Shown here piece after piece: positions 52,480 to 60,935 of a stretch of DNA of 64,000 bases. The stretch is from Anaerolineales bacterium (GTDB taxonomy: Bacteria > Chloroflexota > Anaerolineae > 4572-78 > J111). Position numbers and translations under genes: made by a program. Position 1 is the stretch's first letter. Each line of letters opens with the position of its first letter. The notes under the pieces were generated by a model. That model searched no databases. It was not told the DNA's origin and saw only the letters and a program-made list of their open reading frames with translations. The stretch is from NCBI GenBank assembly GCA_015075405.1, contig JABTUK010000001.1, forward strand, positions 1,178,001 through 1,242,000, read 5' to 3'.

Positions 52480-53928
52480 ATGACTGCTGCCATCTGGTGG
52501 ATTCGGCGTGACCTGCGGCTGACTGACAATCAGGCTTTGCATGTGGCTTTAAACCACAGCCCTCACCTTGTGCCGGTGTTTATTTTGGACCCCGCCTTGC
52601 TGGCCTCACCTTACAGCGGGCCAAAACGCTTGGCTTTTTTGCTCGACAGTCTGCGCTGTCTGGCCGCCGATTTAACCAGCCGGGGCAGCCGCTTAATTTT
52701 TCGAGTCGGCCCACCCCAGGAACAATTGGCGACGATATTGGCTGAAAGCGGGGCCTCGGCCATCTTTGCCGAAGAAGATTTTTCGCCTTACGCTCGCCGC
52801 CGCGATGCAGCAATTGCCCGCAATCTCCCTTTATGCCTGGTGGGCGGCGTATCCGTTCATCCACCCGCTGCTGTTCGCAAAGCCGATGGCTCACCTTACA
52901 CCGTTTTTACTCCCTTCAGCAAAGCCTGGAAAAATCTGCCGCCGCCGCGTTCAAACGCCCTGCTGCCCGCGCCGCCGCAACTTTCAACGCCGCCGCCGGG
53001 CCTCACCAGCGACCTGCTCTCAACCGCGCCTCGTCTACCCACTGCGGTCCCCTTTCTGCCCGGCGAAGCTGAAGCCCAGCGCCGTTTGCGCCTTTTTATG
53101 GATCGTTCAGCCGGCGCTCCCGCTAAAATCGAAACTTACGCCGACCACCGCAACCGGCTCGACTTAGATGGAACCTCTCAACTATCTCCCTATCTGCGCT
53201 TTGGCATGCTCTCAGCCCGGCAGGCCGCTGCCGCTGCCGTTGAAGCAATAGAGCAAGCCGCCACGCCTGCGGCCCGCCATAGCGCCGAAACCTGGCTGAA
53301 CGAGCTTATCTGGCGTGAATTTTATATCGCCATCCTGCACTATTTCCCGCAGGTGCGGCGTTCCAGCTTCAGGCCGGAATTTGAGCGTATCCCCTGGCAT
53401 AACGGTCAGCGGGCCTTCGCCGCCTGGACCGAAGGCCGCACCGGCTACCCCATCATTGACGCGGCCATGCGCCAACTGGCCGAGAGCGGCTGGATACCCA
53501 ACCGGGCACGCATGATTGTCGCCTCATTTTTGGTCAAAGACCTGCTGATTGATTGGCGCTGGGGGGAGCGCTGGTTTATGCAGCATTTGATTGATGGCGA
53601 CCCGGCGGCCAACAATGGCGGCTGGCAGTGGACGGCCGGCGTCGGTACTGACGCCGCGCCCTACTTCCGGGTGTTTAATCCCATTTTACAGAGCCAAAAA
53701 TTTGACCCCGGCGGAATGTATATCCGCCGCTGGCTGCCCGAATTAGCCCCCGTACCCGACGCCCATATTCATACCCCCTGGGAAATGCCGCTTTCCCTTC
53801 AGCGGCAGGTTGGTTGCCTCATCGGTCAGGATTACCCCCGGCCCATTATTGACCACCGGGAAGCCAAAGAGCGCACCCTGGCGGTTTATGCCCAGGCCAG
53901 AGAAGCGACCCCGGAGCGAAGCGCATGA
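52480..53928 (+). CDS. phr: deoxyribodipyrimidine photolyase (class I CPD)
   Basis: A 482-residue photolyase using light to repair pyrimidine dimers. The N-terminal antenna domain begins WWIRRDLRLTDNQAL. The FAD domain has the LNELIWREFYIAILHYFP helix, TGYPIIDAAMRQL, the WGERWFMQHLIDGDPAANN segment and GWQWTAGVGTDAAPYFRVFNP at its end. It follows the DICT-like gene by 15 bp and overlaps the lycopene cyclase start (ATGA at 53925-53928), so it is part of the light-induced operon. Confidence 0.96.
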   Translation: MTAAIWWIRRDLRLTDNQALHVALNHSPHLVPVFILDPALLASPYSGPKRLAFLLDSLRCLAADLTSRGSRLIFRVGPPQEQLATILAESGASAIFAEEDFSPYARRRDAAIARNLPLCLVGGVSVHPPAAVRKADGSPYTVFTPFSKAWKNLPPPRSNALLPAPPQLSTPPPGLTSDLLSTAPRLPTAVPFLPGEAEAQRRLRLFMDRSAGAPAKIETYADHRNRLDLDGTSQLSPYLRFGMLSARQAAAAAVEAIEQAATPAARHSAETWLNELIWREFYIAILHYFPQVRRSSFRPEFERIPWHNGQRAFAAWTEGRTGYPIIDAAMRQLAESGWIPNRARMIVASFLVKDLLIDWRWGERWFMQHLIDGDPAANNGGWQWTAGVGTDAAPYFRVFNPILQSQKFDPGGMYIRRWLPELAPVPDAHIHTPWEMPLSLQRQVGCLIGQDYPRPIIDHREAKERTLAVYAQAREATPERSA

Positions 53929-54752
53929 CTTACTTTGGCTTCCTGGCTCAATTTTTGGTCATTCCCATCCTGCTGCTGGCGCTGCTCACCTGGCTCGACT
54001 GGCGGCGCGGCTTGACTCTGCCCCCGGCCCTGCGCGGCTGGCCTGCCTGGCGAGTGGTAGTTGGACACATCATTGTGGCGCTTGTCTATACCACCCCCTG
54101 GGACAATTATCTGGTCGCCACCGGCGTCTGGTCGTACAACCCGGCTCTGATCACTGGCCTCGTTTTGGGCTGGGTCCCCCTCGAAGAGTACACCTTTTTT
54201 GTGTTGCAGCCCCTTTTGACCAGCCTGTGGCTGCTTTTTCTGGCCCGTCGTCTGCCTGTTGACCCGCGCCCTCTGCCTCGTCTGGCGGCGGCACGCTGGC
54301 TGCTGCTGAGTGGGTTGGGGCTGCTGTGGCTGGGCATGGCGGCAGTTCTGGCCGTGGGCTGGTCGCCCGGCGTCTATCTGGCCTTGATTTTGCTCTGGGC
54401 GCTGCCGCCGGTCATGCTGCAAATAGGCTTCGGGGCCGACATCCTGTGGCGTCACCGCCGGCTGGTGCTGTGGACTCTGCTGCCGGTCACGCTCTACCTT
54501 AGTCTGGCCGACGCGCTGGCCATCGGTTCCGGCACGTGGACGATTGACCCGGCCCAATCGCTGCAAATTTTTCTGGGCGGCGTGCTGCCGGTCGAGGAAT
54601 TTATTTTTTTCCTGATGACCAACATTTTGCTGGTTCTCGGTACCGTGTTAGTGTTGGCCCACGAAAGCCAGAGCCGGGTTAGCCCGCAGCTACGAGCGAG
54701 ACTGGCCCACTTATCCGGTTTGGGCTTAAGCGAGAGTGACTCAATACGGTAG
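53925..54752 (+). CDS. lycopene cyclase, CrtYcd-type fused membrane enzyme
   Basis: A 275-residue membrane protein made of two lycopene-cyclase domains of three helices each. The motifs PWDNYLVATGVWSYNP and VPLEEYTFFVLQP (domain 1) and GGVLPVEEFIFFLMTN (domain 2) match the heterodimeric CrtYc/CrtYd enzymes fused head to tail, as in archaea and some bacteria. It would form beta-ionone rings on lycopene. Translationally coupled to phr. Confidence 0.88.
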   Translation: MTYFGFLAQFLVIPILLLALLTWLDWRRGLTLPPALRGWPAWRVVVGHIIVALVYTTPWDNYLVATGVWSYNPALITGLVLGWVPLEEYTFFVLQPLLTSLWLLFLARRLPVDPRPLPRLAAARWLLLSGLGLLWLGMAAVLAVGWSPGVYLALILLWALPPVMLQIGFGADILWRHRRLVLWTLLPVTLYLSLADALAIGSGTWTIDPAQSLQIFLGGVLPVEEFIFFLMTNILLVLGTVLVLAHESQSRVSPQLRARLAHLSGLGLSESDSIR

Positions 54753-54871
54753 CCCGCAACAAAATGCTTAATGATCAACTGGCTCTCTGAAAGATTGAGC
54801 AAAAAGCTAAATCCCCGAATGGCACAAATTAGCAAATATCGCGAATATTTTGATAAAAACTTGCTTGGTAA

Positions 54872-55429
54872 ATGGAGAACATTGATAACGTCATGAACTC
54901 TATCAACCCAACCATCCTCAACACCCCTGTTACCGGAGTCAACCTGCACCCCGGCACACTGGCCGATCAACTGGGCCACGAAGCGACGTTGCTGGTCTTT
55001 CTGCGTCACTTTGGCTGACTCTTCTGCCGCGAAACAGTCAAGGATTTGCGCCAGCTCGCCGCCGCTCAACCGGCTTACCCACCCATTCTCTTTTTCTACC
55101 AGGGCACGGTAGCCGACGGCGAAGCCTTCTTTGACGGGTCGTGGCCGGAGGCCCGGGCGGTCTCCGATGCAGGCAGATATTTTTACCAGGCTCTTGGGCT
55201 GGAACGCGGGACCATGCGCCAGATGTTAGCCCCCGACGTGTGGGCCTGCGGCCTCCGAGCGACGCTGAAAGGTCACACCTCCGGCGTTCCGGTTGGCGAT
55301 CCCTGGCAAATGCCGGGGTTGTTTTTGGTGCAAGACGGCCAGATTTTATGGCGGCATCAATACCGCCATGCCGGCGACCACCCCGATTTTGCCAAAATCA
55401 CGGCCATCAGCCGCCCGAGCACAGTGTGA
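54872..55429 (+). CDS. candidate selenoprotein: SelL/AhpC-TSA-like redox protein with in-frame TGA
   Basis: A continuous 185-codon frame with one TGA at 55016-55018. Around it the protein reads HFG-(TGA)-LFCRE. In peroxiredoxin-like AhpC-TSA_2/SelL proteins this position is the first residue of the CxxC redox motif in HFGCxFCRE, so TGA probably encodes selenocysteine (UxxC). Flanks fit the family (VFLRHF before; LFFYQGTVADGEAFFDG and GDPWQMPGLFLVQDG after). ATGs at 54872 and 54893 are both in frame. TGACT (55016-55020) can pair with AGTCA (55036-55040). A plain nonsense mutation is the alternative. The hydrolase start overlaps its stop. Confidence 0.75.
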
Positions 55430-56169
55430 AGGCCAGGCCGCTGACCCTGGTGGCGCTGCACGGCAATGGCGGCGGCGCTTTCCGATTTGAGCGGATCAAG
55501 CCCCATCTCCCGGCGGACATCTCCTTTCAGGCTGTCACCCTGCCCGGTTTTGCCGATAACCCGGCTGACCCGGCTCTACACAGTCTGCGGGATTATGCTA
55601 ACTACCTGCAATCCACCCTGGCCGCCGAGCCGCGCCCCTTGATTGTGCTGGGGCACGGCATCGGCGGCTCGCTGGCGCTGGAATTTGCCCAGCATTTTGC
55701 CGCCCAAATTGACGGCCTCATTCTGCACGCCCCGGTCGGGACTCGGCTGGAGAGCCGCTTCTTGCCCCGGCTGATGGCTCTGCCGGGAGCCAAGGCTTTG
55801 GGGCAGTGGCTTTTCTCGGCCCGCCTGGCTCGCCCCCTGTTCAAACGGCTACTCTTTTCTCGGCCCGTCCCCGCCGACATCCTGGACCGCTTTTTTGACG
55901 AGTACCGCCGCTGCGCCGTGTTTGGGCAGATGTTCGACTTGATTACGCCGGCCTGGTTCCGCTCGCTGCGGCCTGTTGACCTGCCCATTGCCCTGCTCTG
56001 GGGCGAGCGCGAGCGGGTCTTAACAGTGGACCAATTGCAGGACTACCGCACCTTATGCCCCCACGCGGTCATCCACACTGTCCCCGGTTGGGACCACTTT
56101 CCGATGATCGAGCAGCCCCAGGAGTACGCCGACGAGATTGTAAAACTGGCCTGTAAGCTGATTTCGTAA
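55426..56169 (+). CDS. alpha/beta hydrolase
   Basis: A 247-residue alpha/beta hydrolase. I choose the GTG at 55426, which overlaps the preceding TGA stop (GTGTGA) and directly precedes TLVALHGNGGGAFRF, the oxyanion-loop strand. The nucleophile position LGHGIGGSLALEFA has Gly in place of the usual Ser (GHGIGG vs GHSxGG). Activity is therefore doubtful or unusual. Asp (ALLWGERERVLT region) and His (GWDHFPMIEQP) segments remain. It is coupled to the candidate selenoprotein. Confidence 0.82.
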   Translation: MKARPLTLVALHGNGGGAFRFERIKPHLPADISFQAVTLPGFADNPADPALHSLRDYANYLQSTLAAEPRPLIVLGHGIGGSLALEFAQHFAAQIDGLILHAPVGTRLESRFLPRLMALPGAKALGQWLFSARLARPLFKRLLFSRPVPADILDRFFDEYRRCAVFGQMFDLITPAWFRSLRPVDLPIALLWGERERVLTVDQLQDYRTLCPHAVIHTVPGWDHFPMIEQPQEYADEIVKLACKLIS

Positions 56170-56573
56170 AGGAGATTGGAGATTGGAGATTCCTAACTAT
56201 TCACCCCTCATGTCATTTCGAGGCTGAAAGCCGAGAAATCTTTGAGGTTATTGTCCACAGACCACGGATTAGGACGCTTCGCGTCTCGCTCCTAACGTCG
56301 CTCGAAATGACATGGCTGAGTAGTTACGGAGATTCAAAATGTGTTGCATCTTGCGCCACGAGGAAGCCTTTGGCTCGGTTCCGCCCGCTTAACCTCACGC
56401 AAGACGCAATACGCAACACGAATTTTGAGTGATTATTTTCTTGGAACTGCCTTAGTAAACGTCTAAAATTTACTTCCCGTTTTGAGTTCCTACGAGTTCC
56501 TTTAGTTCCCTGGGAACTCGTAGGAACTCAGGGAACTTATTTTTGGACAATCACTATGCTATAATCTCTCTGG
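56170..56573. other. 404-bp intergenic region packed with repeats
   Basis: Contains GGAGATT words (56172-56192), a family A element (56208-56318), a GTGTTGCATCTTGCG / CGCAAGACGCAATACGC word pair (56340-56421) and the second copy of the 97-bp repeat (56463-56560). A TATAAT lies at 56560-56565, 8 bp before the next ATG. No gene seen. Confidence 0.75.
56463..56560. repeat. 97-bp repeat, copy 2
   Basis: Nearly identical to 40158-40255 (same AAATTTACTTCCCGTTTTGAG start, GGGAACTCGTAGGAACT centre, and TTATTTTTGGACAATC end). Both copies directly precede a gene on the plus strand. Confidence 0.85.
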
Positions 56574-58964
56574 ATGAGTGATAACTATTCAAGCAGAGAC
56601 AACACGCCTTATCTCCTGCCGCTCGGTTCCGGCCAGGCCGCCAGGCTGGGGGTGGGCAACAAAGGCGCGCTGCTCGACCGGGCAGCCCAGGCCGGCCTGC
56701 CGGTTCCCCAGGGTTTCATTCTGCTCGACTCAGCCTGGCAGACCGCCCAGGCCGCAGGGTTGGTCAGGGTTGAAGGCCAAGCAATCACCATTCCCAACCC
56801 GTCCCGCCTGCTCCAAACTCTCCAACTCGACTCTCTAAACCGACCCCCAACCCCCAACCCCCAACCCCCAACCCCCCTCCTGGCCGTGCGCTCGGCCTTT
56901 TCCGCCGAAGACCGCGAAGGCGAAAGTTTGGCCGGACATTTTACCTCGCGCCTGTTTGTCAACCCGGCCGATCCGGCTCACCTGGCCGCCGCTCTGGCCG
57001 AGGTCTGGAGTTCAGCCTTCCGGCAGCCCGGCGACTTCCGCCGCGATGTCCTCATTATGAACATGGTTGCGGCCCAGTCTGCCGGCGTCGCCTTCACCGA
57101 GCGCGAGTACGAGGATGATCTGATCAACTTTACTGGCGGAACCGCCGATAAATTGGTTTCGGGGGAAGTGGAGGGGGAAACAATACTTCTGCCCAAACTG
57201 AGGAATTGGGAGCAAGATTTACGATTTGCGATTTACGATTTACGATTGAAAACGGACATGGTAAATCGTAAATCCAAAATCGTAAATCGTAAATTATCTT
57301 GGAGGGTACGGCTACAGCAATTACTTCGTGACATCCGCCGCGTGTTTGGCGCGGGGGATTGGGATATCGAATGGGCGGATGACGGGGCGCGCTGCTGGCT
57401 GGTCCAGCTACGCCCGATAACTCGGCCCAGCCGCCGCAACGAAATCTTTACCCTGGCCAACCACAAAGAAATCCTGCCGGAGCTGCCGTCGCGCACCATG
57501 AGCAGCCTGATTGCCTCGTGCGCGGGCGACCTTTTTGCCTATTACCGCCGCTTCGACCCCAGTCTGCCCGCCCGGCGGCCCTTCATCGAGGTTTTTTATG
57601 GCCGGCCTTACATTAACTTGTCGCTGTTGAGCGAGATGATGCGCAGCTTTGGCCTGCCGACCCGCCTGGTGACGGATAACATTGGCGGGGAAACCGGGCC
57701 GGTCTTTGGAGCCAACGTGGGGCGGCTGGTCCGCAAAATGCCGGTACTTTTAAAGCTGGGGTTGGCCCAATTCGGCGCGGTCGCCTCATCGCGCCGGGCC
57801 ATCAAGGACATACTGACCCAAACCGAACAGCCAGGGCAGACTTTTGGCGCGTGCAGCGAGACCCTGGCCTGGTTGTACACCACCCTGGTCACGGAAATGT
57901 TCTCGCTCACCTCGGCTATGAGCGGGCCGCTGTCGCTCTTGCGGCGGCTGGGCGTGCTGACCGAACACAACGCCCGCCAGCAGACCATCAGCACCGCCAT
58001 GTTCACCGATTTGGAACCGCTGCGCCGCCTGGCCGCCGGTCAACCCCGGCTGCAAGCTACCTTGAGCCAGGGCAAACTACCCCCGGACGAAGCCTTTTGC
58101 CGGGCCTGGCGAGCCTATTTACAAAAACATGGCCATCGCGGCGTCTACGAGAGCGATATTGCCCGGCCTCGCCTGCGCGAAGCCCCGGAAGCCCTGCTCA
58201 AGAGCCTGGTTCAGCCGGCCGGCCAGCGTCCCCCGCTGCCGCCGCGCAGTTGGTTAGGCTGGCTCACCTGGCCGATCTGGTGGCAGGCCAGCCGGAACAT
58301 GCGGGCGCGGGAACTGCTTCGCTACCAGGCCATGCTCAGCTTCGACCGCATCCGCTGCCAGTTGTTATTGTTGGCCCAAACTCACGTAATGGCCGGAATC
58401 CTGCCGGACCTGGACTCGCTGTGGTTGCTGGATATTGACGAAATCCACCGGCTGGACAGCGGCTGGGTGCCCGAGGCTGCCTTTTTTGAACAACGCAAGG
58501 CGGAAATAGAGCATCTGCAAAGCTACCACCTGCCCGACCTGTTCCACCGTTTTGACGATTTGGAGCAGTATCGAGAAGGGGCCGCCAGCACCGGCCCGGA
58601 AACCCGGCTGCGGGGAGTCAGCCTGACCGGCGGCGAGGTCCAGGGGCGGGCCTGGGTGCTGGCCGAACCGAGCACAGCTTTGCCCCCCGGCTTCACCGCC
58701 GAAACGACCATCCTGGTGGCCCGCGCGGTGGACGCCGGTTGGATTCCCACCTTTGCCTGTGTGGCCGGGGTGGTGGTCGAAACCGGCGGCGATCTGTCCC
58801 ACGGCTCGATTATTCTGCGGGAGATTGGCCTGCCCGCCATTACTAATGTCCGTGGGGCTACGCGGGCCATCCAAACGGGAGATGAATTGGCGCTGCGGGC
58901 CGGGTCGGGGGTGGTGGAGAAATTGTCAAGCTTCACTGAGGTAAGTTTGCTCCCGCCGGATTGA
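56574..58964 (+). CDS. PEP-synthase-like phosphotransferase (PPDK N-terminal + swivelling His domain)
   Basis: A 796-residue multidomain enzyme. The N-terminal ATP-binding domain contains LAVRSAFSAEDREGESLAGHF. The C-terminal swivelling domain has the phosphohistidine motif ETGGDLSHGSIILREIGLP. This architecture occurs in PEP synthase and rifampicin phosphotransferase; no PEP/pyruvate-binding TIM barrel is evident, so it may be Rph-like. Two word repeats lie in frame: CCCCAAC units at 56841-56877 and GTAAATC words at 57217-57294, giving DLRFAIYDLRLKTDM and VNRKSKIVNRKLS. A TATAAT at 56560 would give an almost leaderless mRNA. Confidence 0.8.
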   Translation: MSDNYSSRDNTPYLLPLGSGQAARLGVGNKGALLDRAAQAGLPVPQGFILLDSAWQTAQAAGLVRVEGQAITIPNPSRLLQTLQLDSLNRPPTPNPQPPTPLLAVRSAFSAEDREGESLAGHFTSRLFVNPADPAHLAAALAEVWSSAFRQPGDFRRDVLIMNMVAAQSAGVAFTEREYEDDLINFTGGTADKLVSGEVEGETILLPKLRNWEQDLRFAIYDLRLKTDMVNRKSKIVNRKLSWRVRLQQLLRDIRRVFGAGDWDIEWADDGARCWLVQLRPITRPSRRNEIFTLANHKEILPELPSRTMSSLIASCAGDLFAYYRRFDPSLPARRPFIEVFYGRPYINLSLLSEMMRSFGLPTRLVTDNIGGETGPVFGANVGRLVRKMPVLLKLGLAQFGAVASSRRAIKDILTQTEQPGQTFGACSETLAWLYTTLVTEMFSLTSAMSGPLSLLRRLGVLTEHNARQQTISTAMFTDLEPLRRLAAGQPRLQATLSQGKLPPDEAFCRAWRAYLQKHGHRGVYESDIARPRLREAPEALLKSLVQPAGQRPPLPPRSWLGWLTWPIWWQASRNMRARELLRYQAMLSFDRIRCQLLLLAQTHVMAGILPDLDSLWLLDIDEIHRLDSGWVPEAAFFEQRKAEIEHLQSYHLPDLFHRFDDLEQYREGAASTGPETRLRGVSLTGGEVQGRAWVLAEPSTALPPGFTAETTILVARAVDAGWIPTFACVAGVVVETGGDLSHGSIILREIGLPAITNVRGATRAIQTGDELALRAGSGVVEKLSSFTEVSLLPPD
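57217..57294. repeat. TTTACGATT word hairpin inside the PEP-synthase-like gene
   Basis: GATTTACGATTTGCGATTTAC faces GTAAATCGTAAATCC...CGTAAATCGTAAAT. In frame with the host gene. The same words are intergenic at 27834 and 18691 and coding at 63737. Confidence 0.85.
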
Positions 58965-59131
58965 CAAATCCGGCGGCAAGGGTGGGGATTTGTCACGCGA
59001 AGCGCCCGCCGAGCTTATCCGTGCGTAAGGAAAATTCTACTTTCCGATGCACCCCGGATTTGGAGGGACTTGACCAATCACCCATAACTCACTATACTGC
59101 CAACCGATTATTAATAACAAGGACAATATGA

Positions 59132-59184
59132 CGCGGCATCCTGAGTAGGTGAGCGAAGCGAACCGTATCGAAGGGTGCTGCGTA
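59132..59184. repeat. palindromic repeat family B, half copy
   Basis: GCGGCATCCTGAGTAGGTGAGCG...CGTATCGAAGGGTGCTGCG, one arm of the element, found before the SH3-domain gene. The other arm orientation is at 62640. Confidence 0.75.
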
Positions 59185-59205
59185 ACAAAACTAGCAGGGA
59201 CCCTT

Positions 59206-60606
59206 ATGAGTAAACAAACCTTGACCCGGTTTTCCCTTTTGATAGGAGTGGGATTGGCGATTGTCCTGACTGCCCTGGGAATGGCTGCCACCGCCGAGGC
59301 GGGGGAGGCGCTGGCTGTTCCCCCGGCGCTGCCGGCCCAGCTTCAAAGCACGCCCACCGCCACAACCACCATCCAGAGTATCCCCAGTGTGGTCATCGTC
59401 AGCCCGGTGGCGGACCAGATGTTTACCCAGGGGGAGTTGATCCCGGTCGTGTCGCGGGCGGCTGATCCCCAGGGCATTACCCGCCTTGATCTGCTGGTCA
59501 ACGGCAAGCTGCTGGCCCGCATCTCGAACATGAAACCGCAAACCAATCAAACCCGGACGTCCATTCAGATGTGGCTGCCCGAATTTGTGGGCAACCAGGT
59601 TCTCCAGGTGATCGCCCATAACGCCGCCGGCGCAACTGGGGAGTCGGAGTTGGTTTTTGTCCAAATTCTGCCGGCAACGCCTACCCCCGTCCCGGCGACT
59701 CCCACCCCGACGGCTACTCCCACCCCCACCTATCCTTATGTGGTGGTGAGTTCGGCCGGTTCGCTACAGGTGCGGGCTGGGCCGGGCACACACTATGATC
59801 CATTGGGTCTGTTGCCGCCCAACCAGCAAGCCCGAATTACCGGACGGAATATGGGGGCCGACGTGTGGTGGCAAATTAATTTTCCCCTTGGTACGACAGG
59901 GCTGGGCTGGATTTCCGGCAACCCGGCCTATTCAACTGCCTACCATATTGATACGGTGCCCACTGTGGCTACCCCGCCCCCACCGACGCCAACCGCCTCG
60001 CCAACACCTGCAAGCGGGATTGATTTTCGGGTGGACCGAACCGAGATTCAGCGGGGCGAGTGCGTTACTTTCTTCTGGAATGTGTACGGCGTGCAGGAGG
60101 TTTTCTTTCAGGGCCAAGGGGTGCCAGGGGATAACCAGAGCCGCCGGGAATGTCCCCTGGAGAATACCACTTACACCTTGCAGATCAAGCGGGCCGATGA
60201 CTCGACCGACACGCGCACTATCCAGATCAAGGTGGACGACGACGACGACAGCTACCTGACCACGACCGTGCCCCGTGAGGCTAAGATAGATTTTGATAAC
60301 GGGGCACAGACATCGGCCCAGGATAATGATTTCTTCTGGGATTTCGAGGGCGACCAGCCTCTCTTCGAGAAGGCCGACGACGACAATGACCTCAAGCTGG
60401 CGGCGTTACAACCGGGCGATCTGGAGGATTTCCAGGATGTGAGCCAGGATACCTGCCGGGACACCTTGGCACAGCAGGAGCAAGCTAATCTCACTATTAC
60501 TCTCGATCTCATCGCCTGTTTTTCCACCGGCGAGGAGCGGATGGGCAAGGTACGTTTTACGGGCGGCAACCGAGAGGAATTGATTATGCAGTGGCATCTG
60601 TGGTGA
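59206..60606 (+). CDS. exported protein with Ig-like and SH3b-like domains
   Basis: A 466-residue exported protein. The start at 59206 (MSKQTLTRF) follows AGCAGGGA; upstream codons are repeat-derived. A signal peptide (LLIGVGLAIVLTALGMAATAEA) leads to an Ig-like domain (PVADQMFTQGELIPVVSRA) and a Pro/Thr linker. An SH3b domain follows (SLQVRAGPGTHYDPLG; GLGWISG). After a second linker comes a beta-rich part with FFWNVYGVQEVFFQGQGVPG and acidic DDDDD. A cell-wall-binding or surface role is probable. Confidence 0.78.
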   Translation: MSKQTLTRFSLLIGVGLAIVLTALGMAATAEAGEALAVPPALPAQLQSTPTATTTIQSIPSVVIVSPVADQMFTQGELIPVVSRAADPQGITRLDLLVNGKLLARISNMKPQTNQTRTSIQMWLPEFVGNQVLQVIAHNAAGATGESELVFVQILPATPTPVPATPTPTATPTPTYPYVVVSSAGSLQVRAGPGTHYDPLGLLPPNQQARITGRNMGADVWWQINFPLGTTGLGWISGNPAYSTAYHIDTVPTVATPPPPTPTASPTPASGIDFRVDRTEIQRGECVTFFWNVYGVQEVFFQGQGVPGDNQSRRECPLENTTYTLQIKRADDSTDTRTIQIKVDDDDDSYLTTTVPREAKIDFDNGAQTSAQDNDFFWDFEGDQPLFEKADDDNDLKLAALQPGDLEDFQDVSQDTCRDTLAQQEQANLTITLDLIACFSTGEERMGKVRFTGGNREELIMQWHLW

Positions 60607-60620
60607 ATCGCCAGTTTCCA

Positions 60621-60935
60621 TCACTTAGCAGTCGTCAGTTCTTCCCGTATCACCTGCCGGATGATGGCCTCTAGTTTATCCCCCCGCATACTTTCTTTCA
60701 AAGTTTCGTTGATAAGCGTCTGGTAGCCTCGACTACCCGCCTGTGCTTTGAAATATTCTACCACTTCACTATCAAGGTACATATTAACCCGAACTTTACC
60801 TTTTGAGACAGGCTTACCGCTAACCCGCAAGATTGCCTGCCCTAGTTGTTCTGCGGTAATTTCGGGAATATCGGTTAAATCTATGTCTTTATCGTCCATC
60901 GTCTTAATCCATTCCCAAGTTGGGCCTGCGCTCAA
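60621..60935 (-). CDS. BrnA-like antitoxin, orphan
   Basis: A 104-residue protein resembling BrnA antitoxins: DIDLTDIPEITAEQLGQA, then the ribbon-helix-helix KGKVRVNMYLDSEVVEYFKA and GYQTLINETLKESM. BrnA normally neutralises the BrnT ribonuclease encoded just upstream. No BrnT-like ORF is visible; the upstream gene is a membrane protein that overlaps it by 4 bp. It could therefore be an orphan regulator. Confidence 0.75.
   Translation of the reverse strand: MSAGPTWEWIKTMDDKDIDLTDIPEITAEQLGQAILRVSGKPVSKGKVRVNMYLDSEVVEYFKAQAGSRGYQTLINETLKESMRGDKLEAIIRQVIREELTTAK

Noticed and set aside
55016-55040. TGACT/AGTCA hairpin as a proven SECIS element
   Set aside because: The stem is short (5 plus 3 bp) and the loop is nearer to TGA than in described bacterial SECIS elements. 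I report the pairing but do not call it a SECIS.
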